From Methylobacter luteus IMV-B-3098 (lineage in GTDB: Bacteria > Pseudomonadota > Gammaproteobacteria > Methylococcales > Methylomonadaceae): a stretch of 64,000 nt of DNA. Each line of letters begins with the position of its first letter. The stretch's first letter is position 1. The notes below the pieces were generated by a model. That model was not told the origin of the DNA and searched no databases. It saw only the letters and a program-made list of their open reading frames with translations. Where the stretch lies: NCBI RefSeq assembly GCF_000427625.1, contig NZ_KE386569.1:683376-747375 (forward strand). The letters run 5' to 3'. Positions 27,270 to 37,340 of the stretch are shown piece after piece. Position numbers and translations under genes: made by a program.

Positions 27270-28205
27270 ATGAAAAAAATAAAATGCGCTGTTATTGGTA
27301 CAGGCTATTTGGGGAAATTCCACGCACAGAAATACGCAGCACTGCCTGATTGCGAGCTGGTTGCCGTTGTTGATATTAATGAGGCGGCAGCTAGCGATGT
27401 TGCCGGACAATATGGTGCCAAGGCGCTGACAGATTACAAACCTTTGCTTGGTGAAGTCGATGCAGTCAGTATCGTCGTGCCGACAACGCTGCACCATAGG
27501 GTTTCAAAGGATTTTCTTGAAAATGGCGCGCATGTGCTGGTCGAGAAACCGATTACTGTAACGGTTGAGGAAGCCGACGAATTGATAGCGATTGCCAAGG
27601 CAAAGAATCTGATTCTGCAAGTGGGGCATCTGGAACGGTTTAACCCGGCCGTATTGGGCCTCGATAACGAGGAAAAACCGCTGTTTATCGAATCTCACCG
27701 CTTATCGCCTTTTAATCCCCGCGCCAATGATGTCAGCGTGGTGCTGGATTTAATGATTCATGACATCGATATTATTCTGGCGCTGGTAGATTCCGAAGTA
27801 GAGCGCATCGATGCTAGCGGTACGCCAGTGCTGACTCAGGGTACCGATATTGCTAATGCCAGGCTATTGTTTAAAAACGGTTGCGTAGCAAACGTGACCG
27901 CCAGTCGTATCAGCATGAAGATGGAACGTAAAATGCGCATGTTCCGTCCTCATTCATACGTGTCAGTGGATTTCCAAAACCGTGTTCTGACCAAACACCG
28001 TACCGGCACCAAGGAAATGTTCCCCGGTATTCCCGAAATAGAAACGGAAGAATCCGTTTTTGAAAGTGGCGATGCCTTGCTGGAAGAAATTAAGCATTTC
28101 ATCAATTGCATTCATACCGGAGAAAATCCTCTGGTATCCGGCGAAGCCGGCAAAAGAGCGCTCGAGACAGCGATACAGATTACGCGCTTGTTAGGCGATA
28201 AATAA
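27270..28205 (+). CDS. gnnA: UDP-GlcNAc 3-oxidoreductase for lipid A (GnnA-like)
   Basis: A 311-residue Gfo/Idh/MocA-family oxidoreductase with a Rossmann motif (VIGTGYLGKFHAQKYAAL) and the family EKP block (HVLVEKPITV). The gene order gnnA-gnnB-lpxB matches that reported for Acidithiobacillus ferrooxidans, where GnnA oxidises the 3-OH of UDP-GlcNAc and GnnB aminates it. The product UDP-GlcNAc3N gives lipid A with amide-linked acyl chains. The protein is complete. Assignment to GnnA rather than another sugar oxidoreductase relies on the neighbouring gnnB and lpxB. Confidence 0.8.
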   Translation: MKKIKCAVIGTGYLGKFHAQKYAALPDCELVAVVDINEAAASDVAGQYGAKALTDYKPLLGEVDAVSIVVPTTLHHRVSKDFLENGAHVLVEKPITVTVEEADELIAIAKAKNLILQVGHLERFNPAVLGLDNEEKPLFIESHRLSPFNPRANDVSVVLDLMIHDIDIILALVDSEVERIDASGTPVLTQGTDIANARLLFKNGCVANVTASRISMKMERKMRMFRPHSYVSVDFQNRVLTKHRTGTKEMFPGIPEIETEESVFESGDALLEEIKHFINCIHTGENPLVSGEAGKRALETAIQITRLLGDK

Positions 28206-28260
28206 CCGCTTTTTTGTATTACGCTACAAGATTTCTGAATAAATAAAAGGCAATAAAAAC

Positions 28261-29358
28261 ATGATACCAATGGTAAACCTGAAAGCTCAATACGCTGAAA
28301 TTAAAGATGAAATTGAGCAAGGTCTGGCTGAGACAATAGCAAACTGCTCATTTATTTTAGGGCCTAATGTCCAGGCATTTGAAAAAGAAGCGGCCGAGTA
28401 TCTGGGCGTCAAACATGCCATTGGCGTGGCTTCAGGAACCGATGCGCTGCATCTGGCGTTAATTGCCGAGGGTATCGGCGCAGGTGACGAAGTTATTACT
28501 ACCGCCTTCACTTTTATTGCCACGGCCGAAGCGATCAAATACGTCGGCGCTAAACCGGTCTTTGTCGATATCGACCCGAAGACCTTCAATATCTCGCCGG
28601 AAGCCATAGAAAAAGCCATTACGCCAAAAACCAAAGCTGTTATGCCGGTGCATTTGTTCGGTCAACCGGCCGATATGGTTAAAATTCAGAAATTATGCGA
28701 TCAGCATAACCTGAAGCTGATTGAAGACTGCTGCCAATCGTTTGGAGCCAGCATTAATGGTAAACAAACCGGTGCTATCGGTCATGCCGCCGGCTTCAGC
28801 TTTTTCCCGAGCAAAAACTTGGGGGCCTTCGGTGATGGCGGACTGGTTGTGACAAACTCTGACGAAACCGCTGCCAAAATTAAAAGGCTTCGCAACCACG
28901 GCTCTGACGTGCGTTACTACCATGATGTCATCGGTTATAACAGTCGTCTCGATGACATGCAGGCGGTGATTTTAAGAGCCAAGTTGAAACGTATTGATCA
29001 ATACAATAAAGGCCGTCGTCATGCAGCGCATCTTTATTCCGAATTAATGGCCGATCTGCCATTGACGGCACCGTTTGAAGATGGCCTTGGCGAGCACGTT
29101 TATCATCAGTACACTTTGCTGTGCGATCGTCGGGATGATGTCTTGAAAGCTCTGCAGGACAAGCAAATAGGCTGCGCTGTGTATTATCCGGTGCCGTTGC
29201 ATAAGCAAAATGTATTCAAACAGGAATGCGCGGGTTTGAGTCTGCCCGCGACCGAATCTGTTGCGGCTAACTGCTTCTCCTTGCCGATCTGTCCTTATCT
29301 GGCTGATGCGACTGTCAAGGAAATTGTCAGTGTTATTCGCGAGGTTTTGACCGCTTAA
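28261..29358 (+). CDS. gnnB: UDP-3-keto-GlcNAc aminotransferase for lipid A (GnnB-like)
   Basis: A 365-residue PLP-dependent enzyme of the DegT/DnrJ/EryC1/StrS family. The pyridoxal lysine lies in FSFFPSKNLGAFGDGG. The family blocks GVASGTDALHLAL, VDIDPKTFNISPEAIE and VHLFGQPADM are present, as are EDCCQSFGA and RLDDMQAVILRAKL. It would transfer an amino group from glutamate to the 3-keto sugar made by GnnA. It is 55 bases after gnnA and before lpxB, and AAAGG precedes the ATG. Other sugar aminotransferases share these motifs, so context supports the GnnB call. Confidence 0.8.
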   Translation: MIPMVNLKAQYAEIKDEIEQGLAETIANCSFILGPNVQAFEKEAAEYLGVKHAIGVASGTDALHLALIAEGIGAGDEVITTAFTFIATAEAIKYVGAKPVFVDIDPKTFNISPEAIEKAITPKTKAVMPVHLFGQPADMVKIQKLCDQHNLKLIEDCCQSFGASINGKQTGAIGHAAGFSFFPSKNLGAFGDGGLVVTNSDETAAKIKRLRNHGSDVRYYHDVIGYNSRLDDMQAVILRAKLKRIDQYNKGRRHAAHLYSELMADLPLTAPFEDGLGEHVYHQYTLLCDRRDDVLKALQDKQIGCAVYYPVPLHKQNVFKQECAGLSLPATESVAANCFSLPICPYLADATVKEIVSVIREVLTA

Positions 29359-29405
29359 AATTATCGCAAGATTGATCAAGCGATAAGACTGATGCAATAT
29401 CAATG

Positions 29406-29430
29406 AAGGCCGACTTTTAGTCGGCCTTTT
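29406..29430 (+). terminator. Terminator after gnnB
   Basis: A 10-base perfect stem (AAGGCCGACT with AGTCGGCCTT) surrounds a TTT loop and is followed by TT. It separates gnnB from lpxB, so lpxB may need its own promoter or rely on read-through. Confidence 0.8.
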
Positions 29431-29470
29431 GTTTGGCGGTCCCTAATATATTTATTCGATAGGTTATTTC

Positions 29471-30625
29471 TTGTCACAAAACAAACCATTCACTGTCCTG
29501 TTCAGCGCTGGCGAGTCTTCCGGTGATCAGCATGCTGCCAATATGTTTCTGGAGTTGCGCAAATATCAACCTGATATCCAAGGTATTGGCATGGGCGGAG
29601 CAAAAATGGCTCAGGCGGGTATTGATATTCGTTATGATTCGTCGAATATCGCCGTGATTGGTCTTGTCGAAGTGATAAAGCATTATGGCGAAATCCGTCG
29701 CGCATTAAAGCTCATGCAGAAAATAATTTCGGATGAGCGGCCGGATTTGCTGGTTTGTGTCGATTATAAGGAATTTAACTTCAAACTGGCGCGATACGCC
29801 AAGCAATGCGGTATCAAAGTACTGTTTTATGTCAGTCCGCAGGTGTGGGCCTGGCGTCCCGGGCGAGTCAAAAAATACGGCGACGTCATCGATATGATGG
29901 CTGTTATCTTTCCTTTCGAAACGGTTTATTACGAAGCCGAAAATGTGCCGGTTCGCTATGTTGGGCATCCGTCTGTGGATAAAGTCCATGCCCGGCATTC
30001 AAAAGAAGAGGATTTAGCGCGTTTTGGTCTGGATCAGAAACAGACGGTTATCGGAATATTGCCGGGTAGTCGGGCCAATGAGATCAAGCGCATGCTGCCG
30101 GTCATGCTGGAAGCCGCCGAAAAAATTCAAGCCGGTATGTCTGAAGTCCGGTTTCTGCTGCCGCAGGCCGATTCAATCAGTGATGCACTACTCGAAGAAT
30201 TTCTGAGCAAGTCGCCGATTAAAATCACCACGGTAAAAAATCAGCCTTATGATGTGATTCAATGCTGCGATGTGGTTATGACGACCTCGGGTACGGTAAC
30301 GCTGGAAATCGCTTTGTTAACCGTGCCCATGGTTATCACTTATAAGCTTTCGCCGTTAACCTATCTGCTTGGCAGATGGCTCGTGAACACGCCGTTTATT
30401 GGATTGCCGAATATTGTCGCCGGCAAGGGGATTGTACAGGAGTTTATCCAGCATGAGGCAACTTCGGCAAATCTGGTCGCGGAAGTTGATCGGATTTTGA
30501 CTGACAAGGTTTATGCCTGCGCGATGCGCGATAATTTGGCTCAGATTAAAGCGCAGTTAGGCGAAGGCGGGGGGTCAAGAAACATGGCGGAACTCGCTTG
30601 GACTATGCTGTCTAAAAGTGAATAA
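29471..30625 (+). CDS. lpxB: Lipid-A-disaccharide synthase
   Basis: A 384-residue glycosyltransferase (GT19) that joins lipid X to UDP-diacylglucosamine to form the lipid A disaccharide at the inner membrane. It has FSAGESSGDQHAANM at the N-terminus, the VFYVSPQVWAWRPGRVKK block and LPGSRANEIKRMLP. The start is TTG at 29471 because the next ATG would remove the essential GESSGD region. A weak AGGT lies upstream. It follows the gnnAB genes, a pairing seen where lipid A carries a 3-amino sugar. Confidence 0.95.
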   Translation: MSQNKPFTVLFSAGESSGDQHAANMFLELRKYQPDIQGIGMGGAKMAQAGIDIRYDSSNIAVIGLVEVIKHYGEIRRALKLMQKIISDERPDLLVCVDYKEFNFKLARYAKQCGIKVLFYVSPQVWAWRPGRVKKYGDVIDMMAVIFPFETVYYEAENVPVRYVGHPSVDKVHARHSKEEDLARFGLDQKQTVIGILPGSRANEIKRMLPVMLEAAEKIQAGMSEVRFLLPQADSISDALLEEFLSKSPIKITTVKNQPYDVIQCCDVVMTTSGTVTLEIALLTVPMVITYKLSPLTYLLGRWLVNTPFIGLPNIVAGKGIVQEFIQHEATSANLVAEVDRILTDKVYACAMRDNLAQIKAQLGEGGGSRNMAELAWTMLSKSE

Positions 30626-30747
30626 ATTTAACATCATAGAGGATAAAGCCTGATTTCAAAATCAAAACTACCCGAACGCATATCTCTATGTGATAATAAA
30701 CAGTTTGATTGGGTGATACTTCCTTTCCAATATACAGGACATAAACA

Positions 30748-31785
30748 ATGGACGAGAACAAGAAGAAGGCGCTGGGTGCAGCGTTGATGCAGATAGAAAA
30801 ACAGTTCGGCAAAGGCTCTGTCATGCGTATGGGTGATGTGGCTGCCTCGCGTGATATTGAAGTGGTTTCTACGGGTTCTCTGGGCTTGGATATTGCGCTA
30901 GGTTGTGGGGGCTTGCCGCGCGGCCGTATCGTGGAAATTTATGGACCTGAATCATCCGGCAAGACTACCCTGACACTGCAGGTCATTGCTGAAATGCAAA
31001 AACTCGGCGGCACGGCGGCATTTGTCGATGCCGAACATGCATTGGACCCCGGATATGCTGAAAAAATCGGCGTCAATGTTGACGATCTGCTGGTGTCTCA
31101 GCCCGATACGGGCGAACAGGCCCTGGAAATTACCGATATGCTGGTGCGTTCCGGTGCTGTTGATGTCGTCGTCGTCGACTCGGTCGCAGCCTTGACGCCC
31201 AAAGCCGAAATTGAAGGCGATATGGGCGATTCCCATATGGGACTGCAGGCGCGTTTGATGTCTCAGGCATTAAGGAAATTGACCGCCAATATTAAGCGCT
31301 CTAATACACTGGTTATTTTTATTAACCAGATCAGGATGAAAATCGGAGTCATGTTCGGTAGTCCTGAAACAACGACCGGCGGTAACGCGCTTAAGTTTTA
31401 CTCCTCAGTGCGACTGGATATTCGGCGTATCGGTTCGGTTAAAAAAGGCGAAGAAGTGATTGGCAACGAAACCCGCGTAAAAGTAGTTAAAAACAAAGTC
31501 GCTCCGCCTTTTAAACAGGCCGAATTCGAGATTTTGTATAATGAGGGGGTCTCGTTTCTGGGTGAATTGGTCGACTTAGGAGTGAATTACGGTTTCATTC
31601 AAAAGTCGGGGTCCTGGTACAGTTACGGCGATGAAAAAATCGGTCAAGGCAAAGACAATGCTAAAGCCTTCTTGAAAGAACATCCAGACAAGGCCAAAGA
31701 AATCGAAAACAAAATACGAGCCGAAGCGTTTGGCCGAAAGGCCGGGCTCAGTGAAGAGCCAGCATTGACTGATGAAGGCGAGTAG
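30748..31785 (+). CDS. recA: Recombinase A
   Basis: A 345-residue RecA. Walker A is [11 protein letters not shown], Walker [13 protein letters not shown], and loop L2 carries GNALKFYSS. The C-terminal acidic tail (TDEGE) is present. It forms filaments on single-stranded DNA, drives strand exchange and triggers LexA cleavage. I could not find a canonical CTG-N10-CAG LexA box in the 120 bases upstream. recX follows 22 bases downstream as usual. Confidence 0.99.
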   Translation: MDENKKKALGAALMQIEKQFGKGSVMRMGDVAASRDIEVVSTGSLGLDIALGCGGLPRGRIVEIYGPESSGKTTLTLQVIAEMQKLGGTAAFVDAEHALDPGYAEKIGVNVDDLLVSQPDTGEQALEITDMLVRSGAVDVVVVDSVAALTPKAEIEGDMGDSHMGLQARLMSQALRKLTANIKRSNTLVIFINQIRMKIGVMFGSPETTTGGNALKFYSSVRLDIRRIGSVKKGEEVIGNETRVKVVKNKVAPPFKQAEFEILYNEGVSFLGELVDLGVNYGFIQKSGSWYSYGDEKIGQGKDNAKAFLKEHPDKAKEIENKIRAEAFGRKAGLSEEPALTDEGE

Positions 31786-31807
31786 TCTTTATTAATCACC
31801 GCCTGTT

Positions 31808-32275
31808 GTGAATGACGTTTATAAGGAAATTAAAGAAACTTGCCTGCGATTACTGGGGCGCAGAGATCATAGCCGGAAAGAATTGCTCAATAAATTGACA
31901 GGCAAAGGTTTTGATAGGGAAGACATACTGGCTGTCATTGGTGAATTAGCACAACAAGGTTGGCAAAATGATCAGCGTTATGCGCAAAACTATGCCCGCT
32001 ATCGTATGCAGAAAGGCTATGGGCCTGTCCGCATTGAGTATGAACTGCGACAAAATGGCGTGGACGAGATTGATTTAGACGCAGTTTTGCAGGAATCCGC
32101 CAATAGTTGGATGGATTTGCTGGAGCAGGTTTACAGCAAGAAATACAATCATAAAAAGAATCTGGATCGAAATGAGTGGGCAAAACGCAGTCGATTTTTG
32201 TTGCATCGCGGCTTTACTGGTGAAATGATCAGCGCTTTGTTTGATCATTTGAATATTAACAAGAATAAATTTTAG
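31808..32275 (+). CDS. recX: Regulatory protein RecX
   Basis: A 155-residue helical regulator that caps or destabilises RecA filaments. It starts with GTG at 31808, 22 bases after recA. Family blocks include [16 protein letters not shown] and [27 protein letters not shown], followed by three tandem helical repeats. It ends 28 bases before alaS. The recA-recX-alaS order is widespread in gammaproteobacteria. Confidence 0.95.
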   Translation: MNDVYKEIKETCLRLLGRRDHSRKELLNKLTGKGFDREDILAVIGELAQQGWQNDQRYAQNYARYRMQKGYGPVRIEYELRQNGVDEIDLDAVLQESANSWMDLLEQVYSKKYNHKKNLDRNEWAKRSRFLLHRGFTGEMISALFDHLNINKNKF

Positions 32276-32303
32276 TTTTAAAAATCATTTATTTACCATT
32301 ACC

Positions 32304-34916
32304 ATGAAAAAAATGACTAGCTCAGAATTGCGCACCGCTTTTCTGGAATTCTTTCGTGAACGAGGACATTCTGTACAGCCTTCAAGTTCTCTGGTGCCCG
32401 GCAATGACCCGACATTGTTATTCACCAATGCCGGCATGGTGCAGTTTAAAGATGTATTCCTGGGCAGAGAGCAGCGTGATTTCAACCGAGCGGTGACTAG
32501 TCAGCGTTGCGTGAGGGCCGGCGGGAAGCATAACGATTTGGAAAATGTCGGTTATACGGCACGCCATCATACCTTTTTTGAAATGTTGGGTAATTTCAGC
32601 TTCGGTGATTATTTCAAGAAAGAAGCGATCCATTATGCCTGGGATTTTTTGACGAGAGAGTTGGAAATTCCGGCGCAGAAATTATGGGTAACTGTTTTTG
32701 AGGAAGACTCGGAAGCGGAAAAAATATGGCTGCAGGATGTCGGCATCGATCCGAACCGGTTTTCAAGAATCGGTGCCAAAGATAATTTCTGGTCAATGGG
32801 TGATGTAGGGCCGTGCGGGCCTTGTACCGAAATTTTTTATGATCACGGTGAAGAAATTGCCGGCGGTCCTCCGGGTTCGCCAGAAGAAGATGGTGACAGA
32901 TATATCGAAATCTGGAATCTGGTATTCATGCAATATGATCGAGACAGCGAAGGTAATCTGCATGCATTGCCTAAACCTTCGGTCGATACGGGCATGGGGC
33001 TTGAGCGAATCTCCGCGGTAATGCAAGGCGTACATAGCAACTATGAAATTGATCTGTTTCAGAAATTGTTGCGGGCCGCAGCCGAGATTGCCGGAACCAA
33101 CGATTTAACGCAAAGCTCGTTGCGGGTAATCGCCGACCATATCCGTTCCTGCGCCTTCCTGGTGGCTGACGGCGTCATGCCCTCAAATGAAGGTCGTGGT
33201 TATGTCCTTCGGCGCATCATTCGCCGGGCTATTCGTCATGGTTATCGTCTAGGCATTCGCGACGTATTCTTTTATAAATTGGTCGCGCCATTGGTCGAAG
33301 CCATGGGCGAGGCTTTCCCCGAGCTTAAAAATGGCCAGGCGCAAGTTGAACGCGTACTGAAAAAGGAGGAAGGGCGCTTTGCTGAAACTTTAGAGCAGGG
33401 CATGAAAATCCTCGAAGCTTGTGTAGCCAGAATGGAAGGTTCGGTGATTCCTGGCGAGACGGTATTCCAGCTTTATGATACGTATGGCTTCCCAGTAGAT
33501 TTGACGGCTGATTTTGCCCGTGAAAATCATCTTACCGTCGATCATGCCGGTTTTGAAATGGCCATGGCTGAGCAACGGGAGCGAGCGCGGTTGGCCAGCA
33601 GTTTCGGGGCCGATTATGATCAGGATATTAAGCTGGATGTGCAGACTGAGTTTACCGGATACGGACAACTCGATGATCAGGTGCATATCATTGGCCTTTA
33701 TCAAAAAGGTCAGCCGGTTGACAGTCTCGAAGAAGGTGACGAAGGCATTGTGGTTCTGGATAAAACGCCTTTCTATGCCGAATCCGGCGGTCAGATTGGC
33801 GATTGCGGTAAAATTGAAGCCGATGGCGCGATATTTGAAGTCACCGATACGCAAAAGCAAGGCGGTAATCTGTTTTTGCATAAAGGCAAAGTGGCTACAG
33901 GAGTACTGAGCAAAGGGCAACTGTGCGACGCGCGTGTCAGTGAGGCAGACAGAAAGGCAACCGAGCTGAATCATTCGGCCACGCATTTATTGCATGCGGC
34001 ATTAAGGCAGATTTTGGGTGAACACGTGGCTCAGAAAGGCTCGCTAGTTAATCCGGAGCGCTTGCGTTTCGACTTTTCGCATTTTGAGCCTGTGACGGCT
34101 GATGAGATTATTGCTATAGAGCGCTTAGTTAATGAACAGATCCGTATGAACAATTCCGTTTCTGCGCAAATCATGTCAAAAGATGAGGCCATAAATGCCG
34201 GGGCCATGGCCTTATTTGGCGAAAAATACGGTGATGAAGTCAGGGTTTTAAAAATCGGCGAGTTCTCAACCGAGCTTTGTGGCGGTACACATGTTGAGCG
34301 GGCAGGAGATATAGGTTGCTTTAAGATAATCAGCGAAACAGGTATTGCTGCCGGTGTCAGACGTATTGAGGCGGTAACCGGAGGTGCTTGTATTGATTGG
34401 ATTGAAAGTCGAGACAAGGCGTTGAACAATATTGCAGGGCTTTTGAAAAGCTCAGCGGAAAAGACGTCTGAAAAGGTCGAACAGCTGATAGAAAAAAACA
34501 GGTCGCTGGAAAAGCAGTTGGAACGCTTGAAAGCAAAACTAGCAAGTTCGGCAGGCGATGAAATCAGTTCTCAGGCTATTGATGTTAACGGTATCAAGGT
34601 ATTAGCCATTAAGCTCGACGACGTTGATCCTAAATCCATGCGCGACATGGTGGATCAATTGAAAAACAAATTAGGCAGCTCTGCAATCGTGCTGGCAGTC
34701 GTCGAAGGCGACAAGGTCATGTTGTGCGCAGGCGTTTCCAAAGATCAGATGGGACGTGTCAAAGCCGGTAATCTGGTTAATTTTGTAGCGACTAAAGTCG
34801 GCGGCAAAGGTGGCGGCCGGCCTGATATGGCTCAAGCCGGCGGCAATGATCCGTCCAGGTTGGCTGAGGCATTGGCTCAAGTTCCGACTTGGGTCAAAGA
34901 GCAAATGAATGCTTGA
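32304..34916 (+). CDS. alaS: Alanyl-tRNA synthetase
   Basis: An 870-residue class II synthetase that charges tRNA-Ala. The N-terminus [17 protein letters not shown] is family typical. The core has [25 protein letters not shown] and [10 protein letters not shown], and the editing domain has [11 protein letters not shown] (HXXXH) and CGGTHV. A C-terminal helical region and a DHHA-type [12 protein letters not shown] block complete the protein. It is full length. It removes Ser and Gly mischarged on tRNA-Ala through the editing domain. Confidence 0.98.
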   Translation: MKKMTSSELRTAFLEFFRERGHSVQPSSSLVPGNDPTLLFTNAGMVQFKDVFLGREQRDFNRAVTSQRCVRAGGKHNDLENVGYTARHHTFFEMLGNFSFGDYFKKEAIHYAWDFLTRELEIPAQKLWVTVFEEDSEAEKIWLQDVGIDPNRFSRIGAKDNFWSMGDVGPCGPCTEIFYDHGEEIAGGPPGSPEEDGDRYIEIWNLVFMQYDRDSEGNLHALPKPSVDTGMGLERISAVMQGVHSNYEIDLFQKLLRAAAEIAGTNDLTQSSLRVIADHIRSCAFLVADGVMPSNEGRGYVLRRIIRRAIRHGYRLGIRDVFFYKLVAPLVEAMGEAFPELKNGQAQVERVLKKEEGRFAETLEQGMKILEACVARMEGSVIPGETVFQLYDTYGFPVDLTADFARENHLTVDHAGFEMAMAEQRERARLASSFGADYDQDIKLDVQTEFTGYGQLDDQVHIIGLYQKGQPVDSLEEGDEGIVVLDKTPFYAESGGQIGDCGKIEADGAIFEVTDTQKQGGNLFLHKGKVATGVLSKGQLCDARVSEADRKATELNHSATHLLHAALRQILGEHVAQKGSLVNPERLRFDFSHFEPVTADEIIAIERLVNEQIRMNNSVSAQIMSKDEAINAGAMALFGEKYGDEVRVLKIGEFSTELCGGTHVERAGDIGCFKIISETGIAAGVRRIEAVTGGACIDWIESRDKALNNIAGLLKSSAEKTSEKVEQLIEKNRSLEKQLERLKAKLASSAGDEISSQAIDVNGIKVLAIKLDDVDPKSMRDMVDQLKNKLGSSAIVLAVVEGDKVMLCAGVSKDQMGRVKAGNLVNFVATKVGGKGGGRPDMAQAGGNDPSRLAEALAQVPTWVKEQMNA

Positions 34917-34933
34917 AGATAAGGTTATAGTGA

Positions 34934-36160
34934 ATGGCATTATATGTATATAAATTTGGCGGTACATCGGTAGGCTCTGTCGAGCGTATTAAAGCAGTCG
35001 CACAAAAAGTAAAAAAAGCACATGATCTGGGGGATCAGATTGTTGTCGTCGTATCTGCAATGAGTGGCGAAACCAATCGGTTGGTTGCGTTGGCAAAAGA
35101 AATGCAGCAGCAGCCCAACGAAAGAGAAATGGATGTTCTGCTTTCAACAGGAGAGCAGGTCACCGTTTCGCTTCTAAGTATGGCCCTGCATGCGATAGGG
35201 TGCCCGGCATGCTCTTATACGGGGGGGCAGGTAAAAATCCTGACCGATAGCAGTCATACGAAAGCACGCATACGCAATATTGAAGATATTCGCATGCGAG
35301 CTCATCTTGATGAAGGAAAAGTAGTGGTTGTCGCCGGTTTTCAAGGCGTTGATGAGCACAACAATATTACAACGCTAGGACGTGGAGGCTCTGACACAAC
35401 CGCAGTCGCTTTGGCGGCCGCTTTAAAAGCCGATGAGTGTCATATTTACACGGATGTGGATGGTGTTTACACCACTGATCCCCGGGTGGAACCGAAAGCC
35501 CGCAGACTTGATAAAATTACCTTTGAAGAAATGCTGGAAATGGCCAGCTTAGGCTCAAAAGTATTACAAATTAGATCGGTAGAGTTTGCCGGCAAATATA
35601 ACGTTGCTTTAAGAGTATTATCATCATTTACAGAAGGTAAGGGTACGCTCATTACCTATGAGGAATCACAAATGGAAAGTGCTTTAGTTTCCGGAATCGC
35701 GTTTAATCGTGACGAGGCAAAATTAACCATTACCGGTGTGCCTGATTTGCCAGGTGTCGCGTTTAAAATTCTCGGACCGATAGCTGATGCAAATATCGAA
35801 GTCGATATGATCATCCAAAATATTGCCGATGACGCGACGACGGATTTTACTTTTACCGTGCATCGTAATGATTATCCTAGAGCAAAAGCTTTGTTGGAAA
35901 ATGTATGCGCAGAACTTGGAGCTAGAAAGGTTACGGGTGATGATAGCATCGTAAAAGTCTCAATTGTAGGCGTAGGCATGCGTTCTCATGCCGGTATTGC
36001 CAGCACCATGTTTAAAACGCTTGCAAAAGAAGGGATAAATATTAGAATGATATCGACATCGGAAATTAAAATATCCGTCGTTGTTGATGAGAAATATCTG
36101 GAGTTGGCGGTCAGAGCATTACATGCTGCTTTTAAATTAGATCAAGAAATAGAATCTTAG
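34934..36160 (+). CDS. lysC: Aspartate kinase
   Basis: A 408-residue aspartokinase that makes aspartyl phosphate, the first step toward lysine, threonine and methionine. The N-terminal KFGGTSVGSVERI motif and GRGGSDTTAVALAAAL block are present. Two ACT domains fill the C-terminus (LTITGVPDLPGVAFKILGPI, VSIVGVGMRSHAGIASTMFK), so feedback inhibition by lysine and/or threonine is expected. It lies 17 bases after alaS and precedes csrA, the standard order in many gammaproteobacteria. Confidence 0.97.
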   Translation: MALYVYKFGGTSVGSVERIKAVAQKVKKAHDLGDQIVVVVSAMSGETNRLVALAKEMQQQPNEREMDVLLSTGEQVTVSLLSMALHAIGCPACSYTGGQVKILTDSSHTKARIRNIEDIRMRAHLDEGKVVVVAGFQGVDEHNNITTLGRGGSDTTAVALAAALKADECHIYTDVDGVYTTDPRVEPKARRLDKITFEEMLEMASLGSKVLQIRSVEFAGKYNVALRVLSSFTEGKGTLITYEESQMESALVSGIAFNRDEAKLTITGVPDLPGVAFKILGPIADANIEVDMIIQNIADDATTDFTFTVHRNDYPRAKALLENVCAELGARKVTGDDSIVKVSIVGVGMRSHAGIASTMFKTLAKEGINIRMISTSEIKISVVVDEKYLELAVRALHAAFKLDQEIES

Positions 36161-36184
36161 ACTTTATTTATCTGGAAAAGCTGC

Positions 36185-36190
36185 TATAAT
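36185..36190 (+). promoter_or_regulatory. Candidate -10 element for csrA
   Basis: A perfect TATAAT stands in the 92-base spacer between lysC and csrA. The -35 region at 16-base spacing is TTTATT, a poor match. It would start transcription about 60 bases before the csrA ATG. Confidence 0.5.
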
Positions 36191-36252
36191 TGTCGTTCTT
36201 GGTTGGATGCTGTGTAAGAACAGTGGTTTTTAAATAGACATAGGGAGAAGCC

Positions 36253-36453
36253 ATGCTTATCTTGACTCGTCGGGTAGGGGAGACTTTGATGATCGGTGAT
36301 GAAGTGACAGTCACTGTTCTTGGAGTCAAAGGAAATCAGGTTCGCATCGGTGTTAACGCACCAAAAGAAGTCTCTGTTCATAGGGAAGAGATTTACGAAA
36401 GGATTAAAAAAGAACAGGCTGAGTCCACAGGATTAACCGGTTCAGAAGAGTAA
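36253..36453 (+). CDS. csrA: Carbon storage regulator
   Basis: A 66-residue RNA-binding protein, identified by [20 protein letters not shown] and [16 protein letters not shown]. The dimer binds GGA motifs in mRNA leaders and blocks or stabilises translation, controlling carbon flow, motility and biofilm genes. Its own leader has GGGAGAAG next to the ATG, a possible self-binding GGA. It is followed directly by three tRNA genes, beginning 9 bases after its stop codon. Confidence 0.97.
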   Translation: MLILTRRVGETLMIGDEVTVTVLGVKGNQVRIGVNAPKEVSVHREEIYERIKKEQAESTGLTGSEE

Positions 36454-36461
36454 CAGTTTTA

Positions 36462-36553
36462 GGAGAGATGGCCGAGAGGCTGAAGGCGCTCCCCTGCTAA
36501 GGGAGTATGGGTTTTATCGCCCATCGAGGGTTCGAATCCCTCTCTCTCCGCCA
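36462..36553 (+). tRNA. tRNA-Ser (anticodon GCU)
   Basis: A 92-base class II tRNA. The acceptor stem pairs GGAGAGA with TCTCTCC, and the anticodon stem pairs CTCCC with GGGAG around loop CTGCTAA, giving anticodon GCT. The T arm is GAGGGTTCGAATCCCTC, and CCA is encoded. The long variable arm pairs TATGGG with CCCATC-like sequence, as expected for serine tRNA. Confidence 0.97.
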
Positions 36554-36638
36554 CGTGTTTGAATGTTGATTTTAATTTTGAATAGAAAATAAAGTTGACA
36601 AGGAAGATGTAAAAAAGGATAATGTTCAGATCAATAAG

Positions 36639-36715
36639 GCGCCCGTAGCTCAGCTGGATAGAGTACTCGGCTACGAACCGAGCGGTCGGGAGTTCGAATC
36701 TCTCCGGGCGCGCCA
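36639..36715 (+). tRNA. tRNA-Arg (anticodon ACG)
   Basis: A 77-base tRNA. GCGCCCG pairs with CGGGCGC in the acceptor, CTCGG with CCGAG in the anticodon stem, and the loop is CTACGAA. The wobble A is expected to be edited to inosine by TadA. CCA is encoded. Confidence 0.97.
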
Positions 36716-36737
36716 TTGACGAAGTTGAAAAGTTTAT

Positions 36738-36813
36738 TCCCCTGTAGCTCAGTCGGTAGAGCGGATGACTGTTAATCATTAGGTCGGCGGTTCGAGCCCG
36801 TCCGGGGGAGCCA
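36738..36813 (+). tRNA. tRNA-Asn (anticodon GUU)
   Basis: A 76-base tRNA. TCCCCTG pairs with CGGGGGA, with one T-G pair. The anticodon loop is CTGTTAA, giving GTT. The T arm is present and CCA is encoded. It closes the csrA-tRNA run and is followed by a terminator. Confidence 0.95.
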
Positions 36814-36822
36814 AGTAAAAAT

Positions 36823-36855
36823 AAGGCCTTAGGTAATTTACCAAGGCCTTTTTTA
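36823..36855 (+). terminator. Terminator after tRNA-Asn
   Basis: AAGGCCTTAGGTAA is complementary to the following TTACCAAGGCCTT with one bulge, and the stem is followed by TTTTTATT. It closes the tRNA transcript. Confidence 0.8.
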
Positions 36856-37340
36856 TTGCCCAAAGATTTCTATGGAAAACTGAGGGGCTCTTCAAAATGC
36901 ATCAAATCGCAAAAAATCCAACTTGTTTTAAGCATTTAATTTAAATTGGTTTTTAATACCGGACTTTTAAGCGTTTGGTAGAAAACAATGTCAGAAGAAC
37001 AGTCGTTGGTTACTACAATCATTCCACAATATTACCTGCGCTCATCATTCAAGATGAATGCTGGTGGATTTAGAGATACCCTTCCGATTTTATCTTTTAT
37101 AATTATCAGCTGGAAAATACTGCGTTATGGGGCTTTAGCCTTAAAAGAAGACGGCTTTAAATGCGCTTGTCTATATGAATAACAACAAGAGACGCTGAAA
37201 TGATAGAAGTGGTTGAGGTGTTAACCAGTCAAGGAACTGGGCTGATTCTACAGACGAGAAATGTTGTTTTGCGACTGGAGCCGCCTAATTTATATAGGCA
37301 CAATTTTTGTTCTGTTTGATTTTTATTGGGATGTTTTGCA
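36856..37340. other. Spacer before the NCS2-like permease
   Basis: About 480 bases without a supported gene. A 64-codon frame at 36988-37182 has no recognisable domain. I see no repeats or RNA structure that I can name. Confidence 0.45.

Noticed and set aside
30626..30747. Search for a LexA box before recA
   Set aside because: No CTG-N10-CAG match was found; a diverged box cannot be excluded by eye.
36988..37182. Possible 64-codon gene after the tRNAs
   Set aside because: No domain or clear coding character.
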